Assembly: GCA_020854055.1 (NCBI GenBank)
Contig: JADZGD010000011.1
Coordinates: forward strand, 109,555-173,554
Direction of reading: 5' to 3'
Length of the DNA stretch: 64,000 bases
Source: Bryobacterales bacterium
GTDB taxonomy: Bacteria > Acidobacteriota > Terriglobia > Bryobacterales > Bryobacteraceae
This document shows, in pieces, positions 27,487 through 36,771 of this stretch; the first letter of the stretch is position 1; each line of letters opens with the position of its first letter. The notes beneath the pieces were generated by a model, which saw only the letters and a program-made list of their open reading frames with translations, did not search any database and was not told the DNA's origin. The position numbers were made by a program, and so were the translations under genes.

Positions 27487-28443
27487 ATGAGCGATAAGAG
27501 AATCATCGTCGTAGCCGGCGCTACCGGCCATCAGGGAAGCGGCCTGGTTCGCGCGATTACGGCCGACAAAAGCGGCGGCTTCACGGTCCGCGCGCTGACA
27601 CGCAACCCGGATTCGGAGAAAGCCCGGGCGCTGGCCGCTCTCGGCGCCGAAGTCGTCGCCGCCAACATCGACGACTTTGAAGCCATGAAAGCCGCCTACC
27701 AGGGAGCCTGGGGCGCCTTCTGTGTCACCTTCTACTGGGATCACTTCCTGCCCGAAAAGGAACTGGCCGAGGCCGCCGTGATGGCGCGCGCCGCAAGAGC
27801 CGCCGGGCTCAGGCACGTCATCTGGTCCACGCTCGAAGATACCCGGAAATGGGTGCCGCTCGACGACAACCGCATGCCCACGCTGCACGAAAAGTACAAA
27901 GTGCCTCATTACGATGGCAAAGGCGAGTCCAACGAGATCTTCACCGCCCTCGGCGTGCCCACTACTTTTCTGCTGACCTCGTTCTTCTACGACAACTTCC
28001 TCCGTGCCGGCGCCGCGCCGCAGAAGGATCCCGCCGGCGACCTGATGATCACTTTCCCCCTGGATGACAAGAAACTCCCATCCATCGCGGTTGAAGATAT
28101 CGGCCGCTGCGCCTACGGCATCTTCCAGCGCGGCACGGAGTTCATCGGAAAAACCGTCGGTATTGCCGGCGCCCACCTTACCGGCGCTGAAATCGCTGCC
28201 GCGCTCTCCAAAGCTCTCCACCGCCAGGTCCGCTACAACAACGTGCCGCCCGATGTCTTCCGCGCCTTCGACTTCCCCGGCGCCGACGACCTCGGCAACA
28301 TGTTCCAGTTCAAGCGCGACTTCAACGACTACTACTGCGGCGCGCGGAGCATCGAGTTCACTCGCAGCCTCAATCCCCGCCTTCAGTCCTTCGACCAGTG
28401 GCTCGCCGCTAACAAGGACCATATCCCGCTGCCCAACCGCTAA
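27487..28443 (+). CDS. NmrA-like NAD(P)-binding protein
   Basis: 318 residues, cytoplasmic, ATG at 27487 preceded by AAGGAGG. The N-terminal Rossmann motif VVAGATGHQGSGLVRAI (about 8-24) and the pattern RALTRNPDSEKARALAALGA are those of the NmrA/HSCARG-like subgroup of extended SDRs, which sense NADP(H) or reduce small quinones or aldehydes. The SDR catalytic Tyr-x3-Lys is not obvious, consistent with a redox-sensing or non-classical role. It lies 17 bases after the pseudouridine synthase gene and one base before the DUF2264 gene. Confidence 0.8.
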   Translation: MSDKRIIVVAGATGHQGSGLVRAITADKSGGFTVRALTRNPDSEKARALAALGAEVVAANIDDFEAMKAAYQGAWGAFCVTFYWDHFLPEKELAEAAVMARAARAAGLRHVIWSTLEDTRKWVPLDDNRMPTLHEKYKVPHYDGKGESNEIFTALGVPTTFLLTSFFYDNFLRAGAAPQKDPAGDLMITFPLDDKKLPSIAVEDIGRCAYGIFQRGTEFIGKTVGIAGAHLTGAEIAAALSKALHRQVRYNNVPPDVFRAFDFPGADDLGNMFQFKRDFNDYYCGARSIEFTRSLNPRLQSFDQWLAANKDHIPLPNR

Positions 28444-28444
28444 A

Positions 28445-30316
28445 ATGAGAGCCGTGCGTTCGCTTCTAACCCGCCGCCAATGCCTCCAGGTGGCAGCCGC
28501 CACACCGCTGCTGGCGCAATTCGCCGATCCGTTTGAAAATTACTTCCGCCCTATCCTCAACGGCTACCTGCGCAACGCCCGCCGCACTTCGCCGAGCCTC
28601 GCCGTCTGCGACTTCAGAGACGGCACGCTGATGCCCGGTGCGCTTGCCCGCTCCGGCAAGACTTACGATTCGGTCAGCCGCATGATGCCCGCCCTCGCCG
28701 CCTGGGCCGCCTCCGGACGCGCCACCGCCGGAGAGCAGCAAGCCCTGCTGGCGGCCTTTCGCCACGCCTTCGATCCGTCTCACCCCGATTACTGGCTGCC
28801 GTCGCCTGCTCACCAGCAGCAGCAGCGCCAGGTGGAAGCCTCCATCGTCGCCTGGTCCCTCTGGCTTGCCCGTGAACATCTGCTGCCGAGCCTCACCCCG
28901 GCCGAACGCGCCAACATCCAGCAGTGGCTGGCCAGTTGCACCCGGGTCCCTGTGCGCGCCAACAACTGGGCCTGGTTTACCGCCGTCAACCACGCCTGCC
29001 GCCTCGCCCTGGCCGCCCGCTGGCCCGAATTTTCCGGTGACGAGCGCTTCATGCTCGATGACCTCGGTTTCCTCGATTCGCTCGCCGCTCCCGGCGACGA
29101 TGGCTGGTACACCGATTCGTTGAAACGGGGCACCTTCGACTACTACAACTTCTGGGTCTTCGCCAGCCACTTTCTTTACTGGAACCGCCTGGTGGGCGCG
29201 CGCTACCCCGAGTGGTCGCGCAAGTTCGCCACCCGCCTGAAGGCATTCCTGCGTGATGCCCCGCTATTTTTCGGAGCCAACGGAAGCCACATCCTGTTCG
29301 GCCGCTCTCTCATCTATCGCTGGGCGGTGGCCACCCCGCTGGTACTCGCCTACCAGCAGGGCCTTTGGCCGCACTCTCCCGCCCTGCTGCGCGCCATCGT
29401 CCGCCGCAATATTCGATACCAGTGGGATATCGGCGGCTTCGACCACGCGCGGGGAAAACTGCGCGAAACCTTCACCCCATCCGGTTCCACCGGAATCAAG
29501 GACTCCTATATCGACAACGGCCATCCTTACTGGGGCATGCAGGCCTTTAACCTGTTCACCATCCCCGCCGGCGACCCCTTCTGGACCACCGATGAAGACC
29601 CGCTGCCGGTGGAGGGCGGAGATTTCCTCCATCGCTTCGAAGGCATCGGGATGATCATCGCCGGCTCCGGCGGCACCGGACAAGTGCGCCTCGCCCAGGC
29701 CGCCGCCGCTCACTTCGAACCGGCCCACCGCGACAAGTACGCCCGCTTCTCCTACTCCTCGCACTTCCCATTCAACACCACGCCTCTCGGCGAAGAGAAA
29801 GGCCCCGCGCGTCTCGACAACCAGTTGGCCGTGCGGCACCGCGCGACCCGCCGCCTCGCCGGCGTCTTCGGCTGCACCGGCGGGCAACTCACCGAAACCG
29901 GACTCGAGCGCCGCTGGTGGTGCGAGATCGACGGCCACCGTTTCGAAATCCTCTCCCGATGGAGCATCACCGGCGGCACCCAGCGTCGCCGCCACCAGAT
30001 CACCGTCCCGGCAGCCGTCCGGCCCGGCGATTATGAAATCGTCGAAGGCTCCGACCCGCTCGGCCTCGCCGAAGATGCGCGCTATGAAAAAGAAACCGGC
30101 CCCGATTGGATCCTGCTGCGCAAATCCAGCATCGGGGCGATCCGCAGCCGCAGGATCGGCGGCTACCAGCACTCGGAAGTCATCATCCATGGCGCTGGAG
30201 CCAACGTTGTCCACCCCCGCGCCGCCCACATCCTCTGGGTAGCCCCCGTCACCGCCGCCGAACTCATCCTCGAAAGCGAATACTACGCCGGACCCGAACC
30301 ACCTCGATTACCATAA
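28445..30316 (+). CDS. DUF2264 family protein, exported
   Basis: 623 residues from the ATG at 28445. The N-terminus MRAVRSLLTRRQCLQVAAAT carries twin arginines before a hydrophobic stretch, consistent with Tat export. The main domain (about 30-390) is an alpha/alpha barrel of the DUF2264 type: DSVSRMMPALAAWAASGRAT, WAWFTAVNHACRLAL, DGWYTDSLKRGTFDYYNFW and IKDSYIDNGHPYWGMQAFN. The C-terminal 230 residues are beta-rich. DUF2264 resembles unsaturated-glucuronyl and heparinase-like barrels, so breakdown of polysaccharide oligomers is a reasonable guess, but no activity is established. Confidence 0.78.
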   Translation: MRAVRSLLTRRQCLQVAAATPLLAQFADPFENYFRPILNGYLRNARRTSPSLAVCDFRDGTLMPGALARSGKTYDSVSRMMPALAAWAASGRATAGEQQALLAAFRHAFDPSHPDYWLPSPAHQQQQRQVEASIVAWSLWLAREHLLPSLTPAERANIQQWLASCTRVPVRANNWAWFTAVNHACRLALAARWPEFSGDERFMLDDLGFLDSLAAPGDDGWYTDSLKRGTFDYYNFWVFASHFLYWNRLVGARYPEWSRKFATRLKAFLRDAPLFFGANGSHILFGRSLIYRWAVATPLVLAYQQGLWPHSPALLRAIVRRNIRYQWDIGGFDHARGKLRETFTPSGSTGIKDSYIDNGHPYWGMQAFNLFTIPAGDPFWTTDEDPLPVEGGDFLHRFEGIGMIIAGSGGTGQVRLAQAAAAHFEPAHRDKYARFSYSSHFPFNTTPLGEEKGPARLDNQLAVRHRATRRLAGVFGCTGGQLTETGLERRWWCEIDGHRFEILSRWSITGGTQRRRHQITVPAAVRPGDYEIVEGSDPLGLAEDARYEKETGPDWILLRKSSIGAIRSRRIGGYQHSEVIIHGAGANVVHPRAAHILWVAPVTAAELILESEYYAGPEPPRLP

Positions 30317-30326
30317 GGCTTCAGCC

Positions 30327-31457
30327 TTGCGAAAACTCGACTTCATCTACTTCGATGCCGGCGGAGGACACCGCGCTGCCGCCAACGCCCTCAAATCGAT
30401 CGTCGAACAGCAAGGCCGCCCCTGGCAGATCCGCATGGTCAACCTCCAGGAACTGCTCGACCCCCTGGACGTGTTCCGCAAACTCACCGGTCTCCGCCTC
30501 GAAGACATCTATAACCTGATGCTCAAAAAAGGCTGGACGCTCGGTTCCCCCCAACTCACCGCCGGAATGCACCTGGTGATCCGCATGTTCCACCGCCAGC
30601 AGGTAAAACTGCTCACCGCCTTCTGGAGCCGCGACACGCCGGAAATGGTAGTCTCCCTGGTGCCCAACTTCAACCGCGCCATGTACCAGGCTCTCGGCCG
30701 TGCCGCCCCCCGGGTTCCCTATGTCACCATCCTCACCGACCTGGCCGATTATCCGCCCCACTTTTGGTTTGAACGCCAGCCCCAGCATGTCATTTGCGGC
30801 TCCGCCAAAGCCGTCGAACAGGCCCGCCAGCATGGCATTCCGCCCCACCTCATCCATCGCGCCTCGGGCATGATCCTGCGCCCCATCTTCTACCAGGCGT
30901 TGGAAATTGACCGCGCCGCCGAACGCCGCGCCCTCGGCCTCCACGCGGAAACACCCACCGCCCTGGTTCTGTTCGGCGGCCAGGGTTCCACCGTGATGGC
31001 GGGCATCCTTAAAAGGTTGAATGCCTCCGGTCTCCCCCTCCAGTTGATACTCATCTGCGGCCGCAATCAGCGCCTTGCAGAGCGCTTGCACCGAATGCCG
31101 GTCAGTCTCGCCACCCACATCGCCGGCTTTACCACCGAAATCCCCCGCTACATGGCGCTGGCCGATTTCATGATCGGCAAGCCCGGCCCGGGCAGCATCA
31201 GCGAAGCACTGCGGATGAAACTGCCCGTCATCATCGACTCCAACTCCTGGACCCTGCCCCAGGAGCGCTACAATGCCCAATGGGTCCGCGAGCATGAAGC
31301 CGGACTGGTAGTGAACAGCTTCCGGCGGATCGTTCCAGCCGTACGGCGGATGCTGGAACCCGGCGTCATGGAGCGTTTCCGCGCCAGCGCCGCCACCCTC
31401 AACAACCGCGCCGTATTTGAAATTCCCGGAATATTGGAGGAAATCCTCACCCATTGA
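30327..31457 (+). CDS. MGDG-synthase/MurG-like glycosyltransferase (GT28 type)
   Basis: 376 residues starting at TTG (30327), 10 bases after the DUF2264 stop. The N-terminal FDAGGGHRAAANAL matches the glycine-rich acceptor/lipid-binding loop of processive diacylglycerol glycosyltransferases and MGDG synthases. The C-terminal donor domain has ALVLFGGQGST (about 213-223) and the nucleotide-sugar site GKPGPGSISEAL (about 284-295). It probably adds a hexose to a membrane lipid or polyprenol at the cytoplasmic face. The next gene, a histidine phosphatase, overlaps its stop by four bases (TTGA), suggesting a functional pair. Confidence 0.82.
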   Translation: MRKLDFIYFDAGGGHRAAANALKSIVEQQGRPWQIRMVNLQELLDPLDVFRKLTGLRLEDIYNLMLKKGWTLGSPQLTAGMHLVIRMFHRQQVKLLTAFWSRDTPEMVVSLVPNFNRAMYQALGRAAPRVPYVTILTDLADYPPHFWFERQPQHVICGSAKAVEQARQHGIPPHLIHRASGMILRPIFYQALEIDRAAERRALGLHAETPTALVLFGGQGSTVMAGILKRLNASGLPLQLILICGRNQRLAERLHRMPVSLATHIAGFTTEIPRYMALADFMIGKPGPGSISEALRMKLPVIIDSNSWTLPQERYNAQWVREHEAGLVVNSFRRIVPAVRRMLEPGVMERFRASAATLNNRAVFEIPGILEEILTH

Positions 31458-32188
31458 GGACTCGACCGGCCTTGCACAAAATACATTTCTTCCGCCACGG
31501 ACAGGCAGGCACCCGTGACCATTACGACACCCTCTCTCCACTGGGCATCCGCCAGGCAACCCGCCTCGGAGAGTACCTGGCGCGCCGCAAGGTTCACTTT
31601 GAAAGCGCCTGGATGGGCGGCCTCGAACGCCAGCAGCAGACCGCGCACCTGGTGAAGAACGCCTACCAGCGCCTGGGAGTCCCGTTTCCCGAACTGGAAT
31701 TGGACCCCCGCTGGAGCGAGTTCGACCTTTACGCCGTCTATCAGTCAATCGCTCCGCAAATGTCCCAGGCCGATAGTTGGTTCCGCGAACGCTACCAACA
31801 GATGATCGAAGAGCTGAAGAATCCGGAAGCCGCCGTCCATCGCCACTGGACCGATTGCGACAAAGCCGTCATGCAAGCCTGGCTCACCGGCCGTTTCGAA
31901 ATCGACGCCGAAACCTTCGCGCAGTTTCGCGCCCGCGTGGAGGCGGCTCTCGCCACCTGCTGCTCCACGCCGGTTCAGGGTAACGCCGCCATCTTCACCT
32001 CGGCCACGCCCATCGGCCTCGGCGTCGCCCGCGCCGTCGGCCTCGCCGATGGGAAGTTCTCCAATCTGGTGGAGGCGCTCTACAACGCCTCGTGGAGCAT
32101 CCTGCGAATCCGCCGGCAGGAACCGCACCTGTTCGGCTTCAACCGCATTCCCCATCTGGACGAACCTGAGTTGATGACTTTCCGCTGA
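31454..32188 (+). CDS. Histidine phosphatase family protein (phosphoglycerate-mutase-like)
   Basis: 244 residues from a TTG that overlaps the glycosyltransferase stop. The catalytic RHG is in IHFFRHGQAGT (about 10-20); GGLERQQQTAHLVKNAY (about 54-70) provides the second arginine; the acid near the middle and SATPIGLGVARAVGLAD (about 179) stand where the second histidine of the family is usually found, but a Thr-Pro-Ile replaces the usual GGH-type motif. Loss of that histidine would weaken classical phosphatase activity. It may dephosphorylate a sugar- or lipid-phosphate linked to the glycosyltransferase. Confidence 0.8.
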   Translation: MRTRPALHKIHFFRHGQAGTRDHYDTLSPLGIRQATRLGEYLARRKVHFESAWMGGLERQQQTAHLVKNAYQRLGVPFPELELDPRWSEFDLYAVYQSIAPQMSQADSWFRERYQQMIEELKNPEAAVHRHWTDCDKAVMQAWLTGRFEIDAETFAQFRARVEAALATCCSTPVQGNAAIFTSATPIGLGVARAVGLADGKFSNLVEALYNASWSILRIRRQEPHLFGFNRIPHLDEPELMTFR

Positions 32189-32348
32189 GTATCAGAAAGG
32201 AATGACTGATCCGCGGACACGATCATTACGGCCACCTCCCCCGAGATTACCCGTCGATCGTGCCCGCAGGGGATCTCCCCAATTATTACCAGCAGCCGCC
32301 GCCCCGCCGGAAGAGGCAAAACACAATATCCGGCTCCTTTTCAACAGA

Positions 32349-32354
32349 TATAAT
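32349..32354 (+). promoter_or_regulatory. Possible -10 element of the nagA promoter
   Basis: A perfect TATAAT lies in the 277-bp gap 32189-32465, about 110 bases before nagA. The region around it is AT-rich compared with the genes. No convincing -35 is seen at 16-18 bp spacing, so the promoter may need an activator. A second AT-rich hexamer, TATAAA, is near 32404. The rest of the gap shows no gene. Confidence 0.35.
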
Positions 32355-32465
32355 TTGAAGCAAAATCGACCCGTTACACGCAACCTCCTGTGAAGATCCT
32401 GTGTATAAATCGGAAGTGACCAAAAATGTTTCGTTTCGATGGAGCTACCCTGGAAAGGAACGACC

Positions 32466-33617
32466 ATGAGCACGTGCACAGCGTTTGACATCACCACCGG
32501 AACCGCCGTCGAGCTGACCTTTGACCGCGCCATCACCGCCGTTGAACATCTGCTCTCCCCTCCCGCCGAACGGCTGTACGTCGCCCCCGGCTGGATCGAC
32601 ATCCAGGTCAACGGCTTCGCCGGTGTCGATTACTGTTCGCCTGCCTCCTCACAGGAGGAGATCGCCCGCTCCATCCGCGTACTCTACTCTACCGGCGTAA
32701 CGCGCTTTTTCCCCACCGTCATCACCGGGTCGTTCGAAGATATCACCGGCTCGCTGCGAAACCTGGCCCAAGCCAAACGGACCCTGGCCGAAGGCGAAGC
32801 AATCGAAGCGATTCACGTCGAGGGGCCGCATATCTCTCCCGAGGATGGACCGCGCGGCGCTCACCCCGTCGAATGGGTACGCCCGCCCGATATCGAGGAG
32901 TATAAATTCTGGCAGGACGCCGCCGAAGGAAATATCCGGCTCATCACCATCTCCCCGGAGTGGCCCGGTACGCCCGCCTATATTGAGCACGTAGTGCGTG
33001 AGGGCGTCACCGTCAGCATCGGCCACATGAACGCCAGCGCCGAACAGATCCAGGCCGCCGTCAGCGCCGGCGCCACCCTCTCCACCCACCTCGGCAACGG
33101 CGCGCACAAAGTCCTGCCGCGCCATCCCAACTATATCTGGGAACAACTGGCCGATGACCGCCTCGCCGCCAGCTTCATCATCGACGGCATCCACCTCGGC
33201 CACGCCTTCATGAAAGTCGCGCTCAGGGCCAAGGGCATCGAGCGCAGCATCCTCATCACCGATGCCGTAATGCCCGCCGGATGCGCCCCCGGGCTCTACA
33301 AACTGGGTGTGGTGGACGTGGAACTGTGGCCCTCCGGCGACCGTGTTACCCTACGCGGGGGCACGCGCCTGGCCGGAAGCGCCCTGCGCATGGATCACGG
33401 TGTTTCAAACCTGATGAAGATGCTCGGCCTTTCGCCTGCCGAAGCGGTTACCATGGCCACCCGCAACCCCGCCCGGGTGGGGCGGATTGCACACCGCCAG
33501 CGCGGATTGGCTACGGGCGAGCGCGCCGACCTGGTCCTGTTCAGGATAGATGACCAGCACAATATCCTGATCGAAAAGACGATCGTTTCGGGCCAGTGCG
33601 TCTACTCCCGCAACTGA
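32466..33617 (+). CDS. nagA: N-acetylglucosamine-6-phosphate deacetylase
   Basis: Removes the acetyl group from GlcNAc-6-phosphate in amino-sugar catabolism and peptidoglycan recycling. ATG at 32466 (AAGGAA nearby) gives 383 residues. Amidohydrolase landmarks are in order: VAPGWIDIQVNGFAGVD near the start, HVEGPHISPEDGPRGAHP with the metal-binding glutamate (about 121), SIGHMNASAEQI with a metal histidine, THLGNGAHKVLPRHP with a second one, and LITDAVMPAG with the catalytic aspartate. No nagB or GlcNAc transporter lies next to it. Neighbouring glycosidase-like genes could supply amino sugars. Confidence 0.93.
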   Translation: MSTCTAFDITTGTAVELTFDRAITAVEHLLSPPAERLYVAPGWIDIQVNGFAGVDYCSPASSQEEIARSIRVLYSTGVTRFFPTVITGSFEDITGSLRNLAQAKRTLAEGEAIEAIHVEGPHISPEDGPRGAHPVEWVRPPDIEEYKFWQDAAEGNIRLITISPEWPGTPAYIEHVVREGVTVSIGHMNASAEQIQAAVSAGATLSTHLGNGAHKVLPRHPNYIWEQLADDRLAASFIIDGIHLGHAFMKVALRAKGIERSILITDAVMPAGCAPGLYKLGVVDVELWPSGDRVTLRGGTRLAGSALRMDHGVSNLMKMLGLSPAEAVTMATRNPARVGRIAHRQRGLATGERADLVLFRIDDQHNILIEKTIVSGQCVYSRN

Positions 33618-33645
33618 TTCCGAACCGGCGCGTCCAGGAGGCAGC

Positions 33646-36600
33646 ATGAACAAAACAGAGCGATTCGGATTGCTGCCGGCACTGCTCGCCGGCGCCATCG
33701 CCTGGGGAGCAGTCCCTCCGCGTTGCGCAACCATCGAGTTTCTCACCGCCCGCCAGCTTCCGCTGGTAGTCGAAGATTCTCTGCTGGTGGTGGAACAGCA
33801 GCCCGGTGGCGCCTACAGCGCCTTTCCCTATCTCTCCGCCGAGCCCTACCAACGGGGCAATCCGATCCCTAACTTTGAGCGGCGCCTTCGCGGATGCCTG
33901 CCCGCCGAGCCGCATCAAAGCGAGGGCCTCCAGCTCCGCACCCGTCCCGCCGGCTCGCCGGCTTCCTCCGTGCTGCTGATTCCCGACGCCGGCGACGCTA
34001 CGCCGGTCGCTCTGTGGAACCTCTTCTATGGAGACTCGATTCGCCTCTTCCGCGCCAACTCCGATTTAACCGTCCGCGCTTCCGAACTCTACCCCGCCGG
34101 CCAGATCCGAGTGGCATCACTCACCGCCGATTACACCGGCGATGGAAAGCCCGACATCGCCGTACTGCTCGCCGCCTACACCTACCACACCAGTGAACCT
34201 GCCGGAATCAAAGTGTTGCCCGGCAAAGGCGACGGAACCTTCGGAGCCGCGATCTTTACGCCCCTCCCCAAACCCGACCCCCAAGCCTTCGCCCAGGCCG
34301 ACTTCAACGGCGACGGCCGCATCGACCTGGCCATCGGCTTCAACGACTCAACGGTGCTCATCCTGCTCGGCAATCCGGGCGGAAGCTTCACCCCCGCTAC
34401 CACCTTCCACACTGGCGGAATCCTCACCAACATCGGCGCGGCCGACCTCGACAGTGACGGCAATGCCGATCTCCAGGTTCTCACCGCCTATCCGGACACC
34501 CTCACTCTCTATCGCGGCAGCGGCACATCCTTCGGACAGCCCAAGGTTTTCCCGATGCCTTCCACCCCCGCCTACGTCGCCGCCACCGACCTTAACGCCG
34601 ATCACCGCCTCGACCTTGCGCTCTCCTTCCGCGCTGACAGCAGCGTCGGCATCCTGCTCGCCAACCGGGACGGAGGCTTCGATCCGCTCACCAGCTACGT
34701 CGCCGGCAACCAGCCGGCCACTCTCTTCCCCGCCGACATCGACCAGGATGGCAACGTCGACCTCGTGCTGGGTGAAGGGCTGCCCACCGCCTTTGCGCCT
34801 ACCGAACAGACCGGTAACGTGGCGGTCTTATTTGGCCGCGGCGACGGAACCTTCAGCGCCGCCCAGGTCCGGCGAACGCCGCATAAGTACAGCAGTTACG
34901 TCATGGCCGACGTCAACGGCGACGGCCGCCAGGACTTCATCGCCATCGATCCTTATACCAGCCCGCCAACCATCACCCTCATGTTGCGCGCCGGCACCGG
35001 CGCGCTGCTCGCCGCCCAAACACTCAGCGTCCTTCCCTCTGGCTCCGGCGCCCGTTTCTCATCCGTGGCCGCCGCCGACTTCAACCAGGACGGGAACCTC
35101 GACCTCACTCTGGGTGAATCATCCCCCGGCGCCGTCTGGATCAGCTACGGCAACGGTGACGGCACCTTTCAAACCGCCAGCCGGATGGAACTTTCCGCCG
35201 GTGTCGCCGCCCTGGCCACGGCCGACCTCAATCAGGATGGCCGCGCCGATCTGGCCGCCGCCGTCAAGGGCCCGGGCTACGGCGATCCATCGAGCGTCGT
35301 ACTGCTGCTCAGCCGCAAGACCGGTGGATTCGCGCCGCCCGCGGTGATCGCCACCGCCCGCTCCGTTTCCCGACTCGCGCTGGTTGACCTCGACGGCGAT
35401 CACGCCCCCGATCTGATCATCGGCGACGCCGGAGCCTTCGACGAGCCCCAGAATCCCGCCCGCCTGCTGATCCTGAAAGCGCAAGGCGGTGGCCGCTTCC
35501 TCGATCCGGTCAGCTACCCGCTGGGCACGGCCGGCCTCGATTTTGCCATTGCCGACCTCAATCGCGACGGACGCCCCGACCTGGTCGCCACTACCCAAGG
35601 CGATAACTACGACGACCGGCTCGTTACATTACTCAATCAGGGCGGCGCCAACTTCACCACCTTCGCCCCCATCCCTACCGACTTTGGGCCCGGCCGTGCC
35701 GCCATCGCCGACCTGAACGGCGACCACATCCCCGACCTGGTGATTCCACACTGCTGCGGCGACACCGACCTCACCTATCTGGCCGGTAACGGCGACGGGA
35801 CCTTTCAGCCGGAGGTCCACTTCGCCGGCGGCCAGGATCCCACCGCCGTAATTCCCACTGATCTCGACGGCGATGGCAAGCCCGACCTGGCCGTGCTCGG
35901 CGGCGCCGCTACCGGCACGGGGGGTACCCTTGCCACCCTCATCAATGTCTCGCCTTCCCCCGGAGACTTCCGCAACGTCTCCGCCGCCAGTTATCTCCCA
36001 ATCCCGCTATCGCCCGATTCGGTCGGCGCCGCCCTCGGCACGGACCTGGCCACCACCTTCTTCCAGGCGCCCGATTCCACCTCGCCCCAGTTCAGCCTGC
36101 AAGGCACCAGCCTCGCCATCACCGCCGGCGACGGCAATCAATACGCCGCGCCGCTCTTTCTGGTCGCGCCCTCGCTCGTGCTCTACCTGGTTCCCGCCGC
36201 CGTGCCCGCTGGCCCGGCCGCCGTTACCATCACCCGCGGGGACGGGCGAACGCTCTCGGCCCCGCTCGAGATCGCTCCCGTGGCCCCGGCCTTGCTCGCC
36301 GCCAACTCGAGCGGGCTGGCCTCGGGCAGCCTGCTCAGCGTCAGCCCGGACGGCGGTGAGACCTGGAGCGACATCGCCACCACCACCCCCGGCGGCGCCA
36401 TCGTGCCCGTGCCCATCGATCTGGACAGCATTTCCGGCCGCCTCTACCTGGTGGTCAACGGAACCGGATTCCGTAATCGCGCCGCTCTCTCCGACGTCCA
36501 CGTCAACCTGGGTGGCCGCTCGCTGGCGCCCGCTTTCGCCGGGCCCATCGAAAATATTCCCGGAATGGATCAGCTTCGTGTCGAATTGAAACCGGATCTT

Positions 36601-36681
36601 CGCGACATGCACGGTGACATCCCACTCTCCATCACCCTGGCGGGCTATACCTCGAATACTGTAACGATCCGCCTCCGCTAG
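33646..36681 (+). CDS. Secreted FG-GAP/VCBS-repeat protein with Solibacter-type C-terminus
   Basis: 1011 residues with an N-terminal signal (LLPALLAGAIAWGAVPP) and an AGGAGG seven bases before the ATG. From about 160 to 760 it holds twelve calcium-loop repeats of the type DFNGDGRIDLAIGF, DLNQDGRADLAAAV, DLDGDGKPDLAVLG, predicting integrin-alpha-like beta-propeller(s). The C-terminal 240 residues (FRNVSAASYLPIPLSPDSV, VSPDGGETWSDIATTTPGG, VNGTGFRNRA) resemble the Solibacter-expanded C-terminal domain also seen in the NHL protein at 21017-22891. A cell-surface or extracellular binding role is inferred; no enzymatic motif was recognised. Confidence 0.85.
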   Translation: MNKTERFGLLPALLAGAIAWGAVPPRCATIEFLTARQLPLVVEDSLLVVEQQPGGAYSAFPYLSAEPYQRGNPIPNFERRLRGCLPAEPHQSEGLQLRTRPAGSPASSVLLIPDAGDATPVALWNLFYGDSIRLFRANSDLTVRASELYPAGQIRVASLTADYTGDGKPDIAVLLAAYTYHTSEPAGIKVLPGKGDGTFGAAIFTPLPKPDPQAFAQADFNGDGRIDLAIGFNDSTVLILLGNPGGSFTPATTFHTGGILTNIGAADLDSDGNADLQVLTAYPDTLTLYRGSGTSFGQPKVFPMPSTPAYVAATDLNADHRLDLALSFRADSSVGILLANRDGGFDPLTSYVAGNQPATLFPADIDQDGNVDLVLGEGLPTAFAPTEQTGNVAVLFGRGDGTFSAAQVRRTPHKYSSYVMADVNGDGRQDFIAIDPYTSPPTITLMLRAGTGALLAAQTLSVLPSGSGARFSSVAAADFNQDGNLDLTLGESSPGAVWISYGNGDGTFQTASRMELSAGVAALATADLNQDGRADLAAAVKGPGYGDPSSVVLLLSRKTGGFAPPAVIATARSVSRLALVDLDGDHAPDLIIGDAGAFDEPQNPARLLILKAQGGGRFLDPVSYPLGTAGLDFAIADLNRDGRPDLVATTQGDNYDDRLVTLLNQGGANFTTFAPIPTDFGPGRAAIADLNGDHIPDLVIPHCCGDTDLTYLAGNGDGTFQPEVHFAGGQDPTAVIPTDLDGDGKPDLAVLGGAATGTGGTLATLINVSPSPGDFRNVSAASYLPIPLSPDSVGAALGTDLATTFFQAPDSTSPQFSLQGTSLAITAGDGNQYAAPLFLVAPSLVLYLVPAAVPAGPAAVTITRGDGRTLSAPLEIAPVAPALLAANSSGLASGSLLSVSPDGGETWSDIATTTPGGAIVPVPIDLDSISGRLYLVVNGTGFRNRAALSDVHVNLGGRSLAPAFAGPIENIPGMDQLRVELKPDLRDMHGDIPLSITLAGYTSNTVTIRLR

Positions 36682-36686
36682 CTCCA

Positions 36687-36714
36687 TTCGGTCACGAACG
36701 AACTTTGCTATGAT
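36687..36714 (+). promoter_or_regulatory. Possible promoter of the HAD-kinase operon
   Basis: A good -10 TATGAT (36709-36714) has a weak TTCGGT (36687-36692) 16 bp upstream. It lies in the gap between the FG-GAP protein and the HAD gene. CGAACG and CGTTCG arms flank the -10 region, giving a loose dyad that may be an operator. Confidence 0.3.
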
Positions 36715-36771
36715 TTCCGTTCGAAGCAAAATGAGAATGAATCGGATCAGCGGACAATCGAATTGCAGGCG

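Noticed and set aside
30321..31748. Minus-strand 475-codon frame opposite the glycosyltransferase
   Set aside because: Antisense shadow; no motif and no ribosome-binding site.
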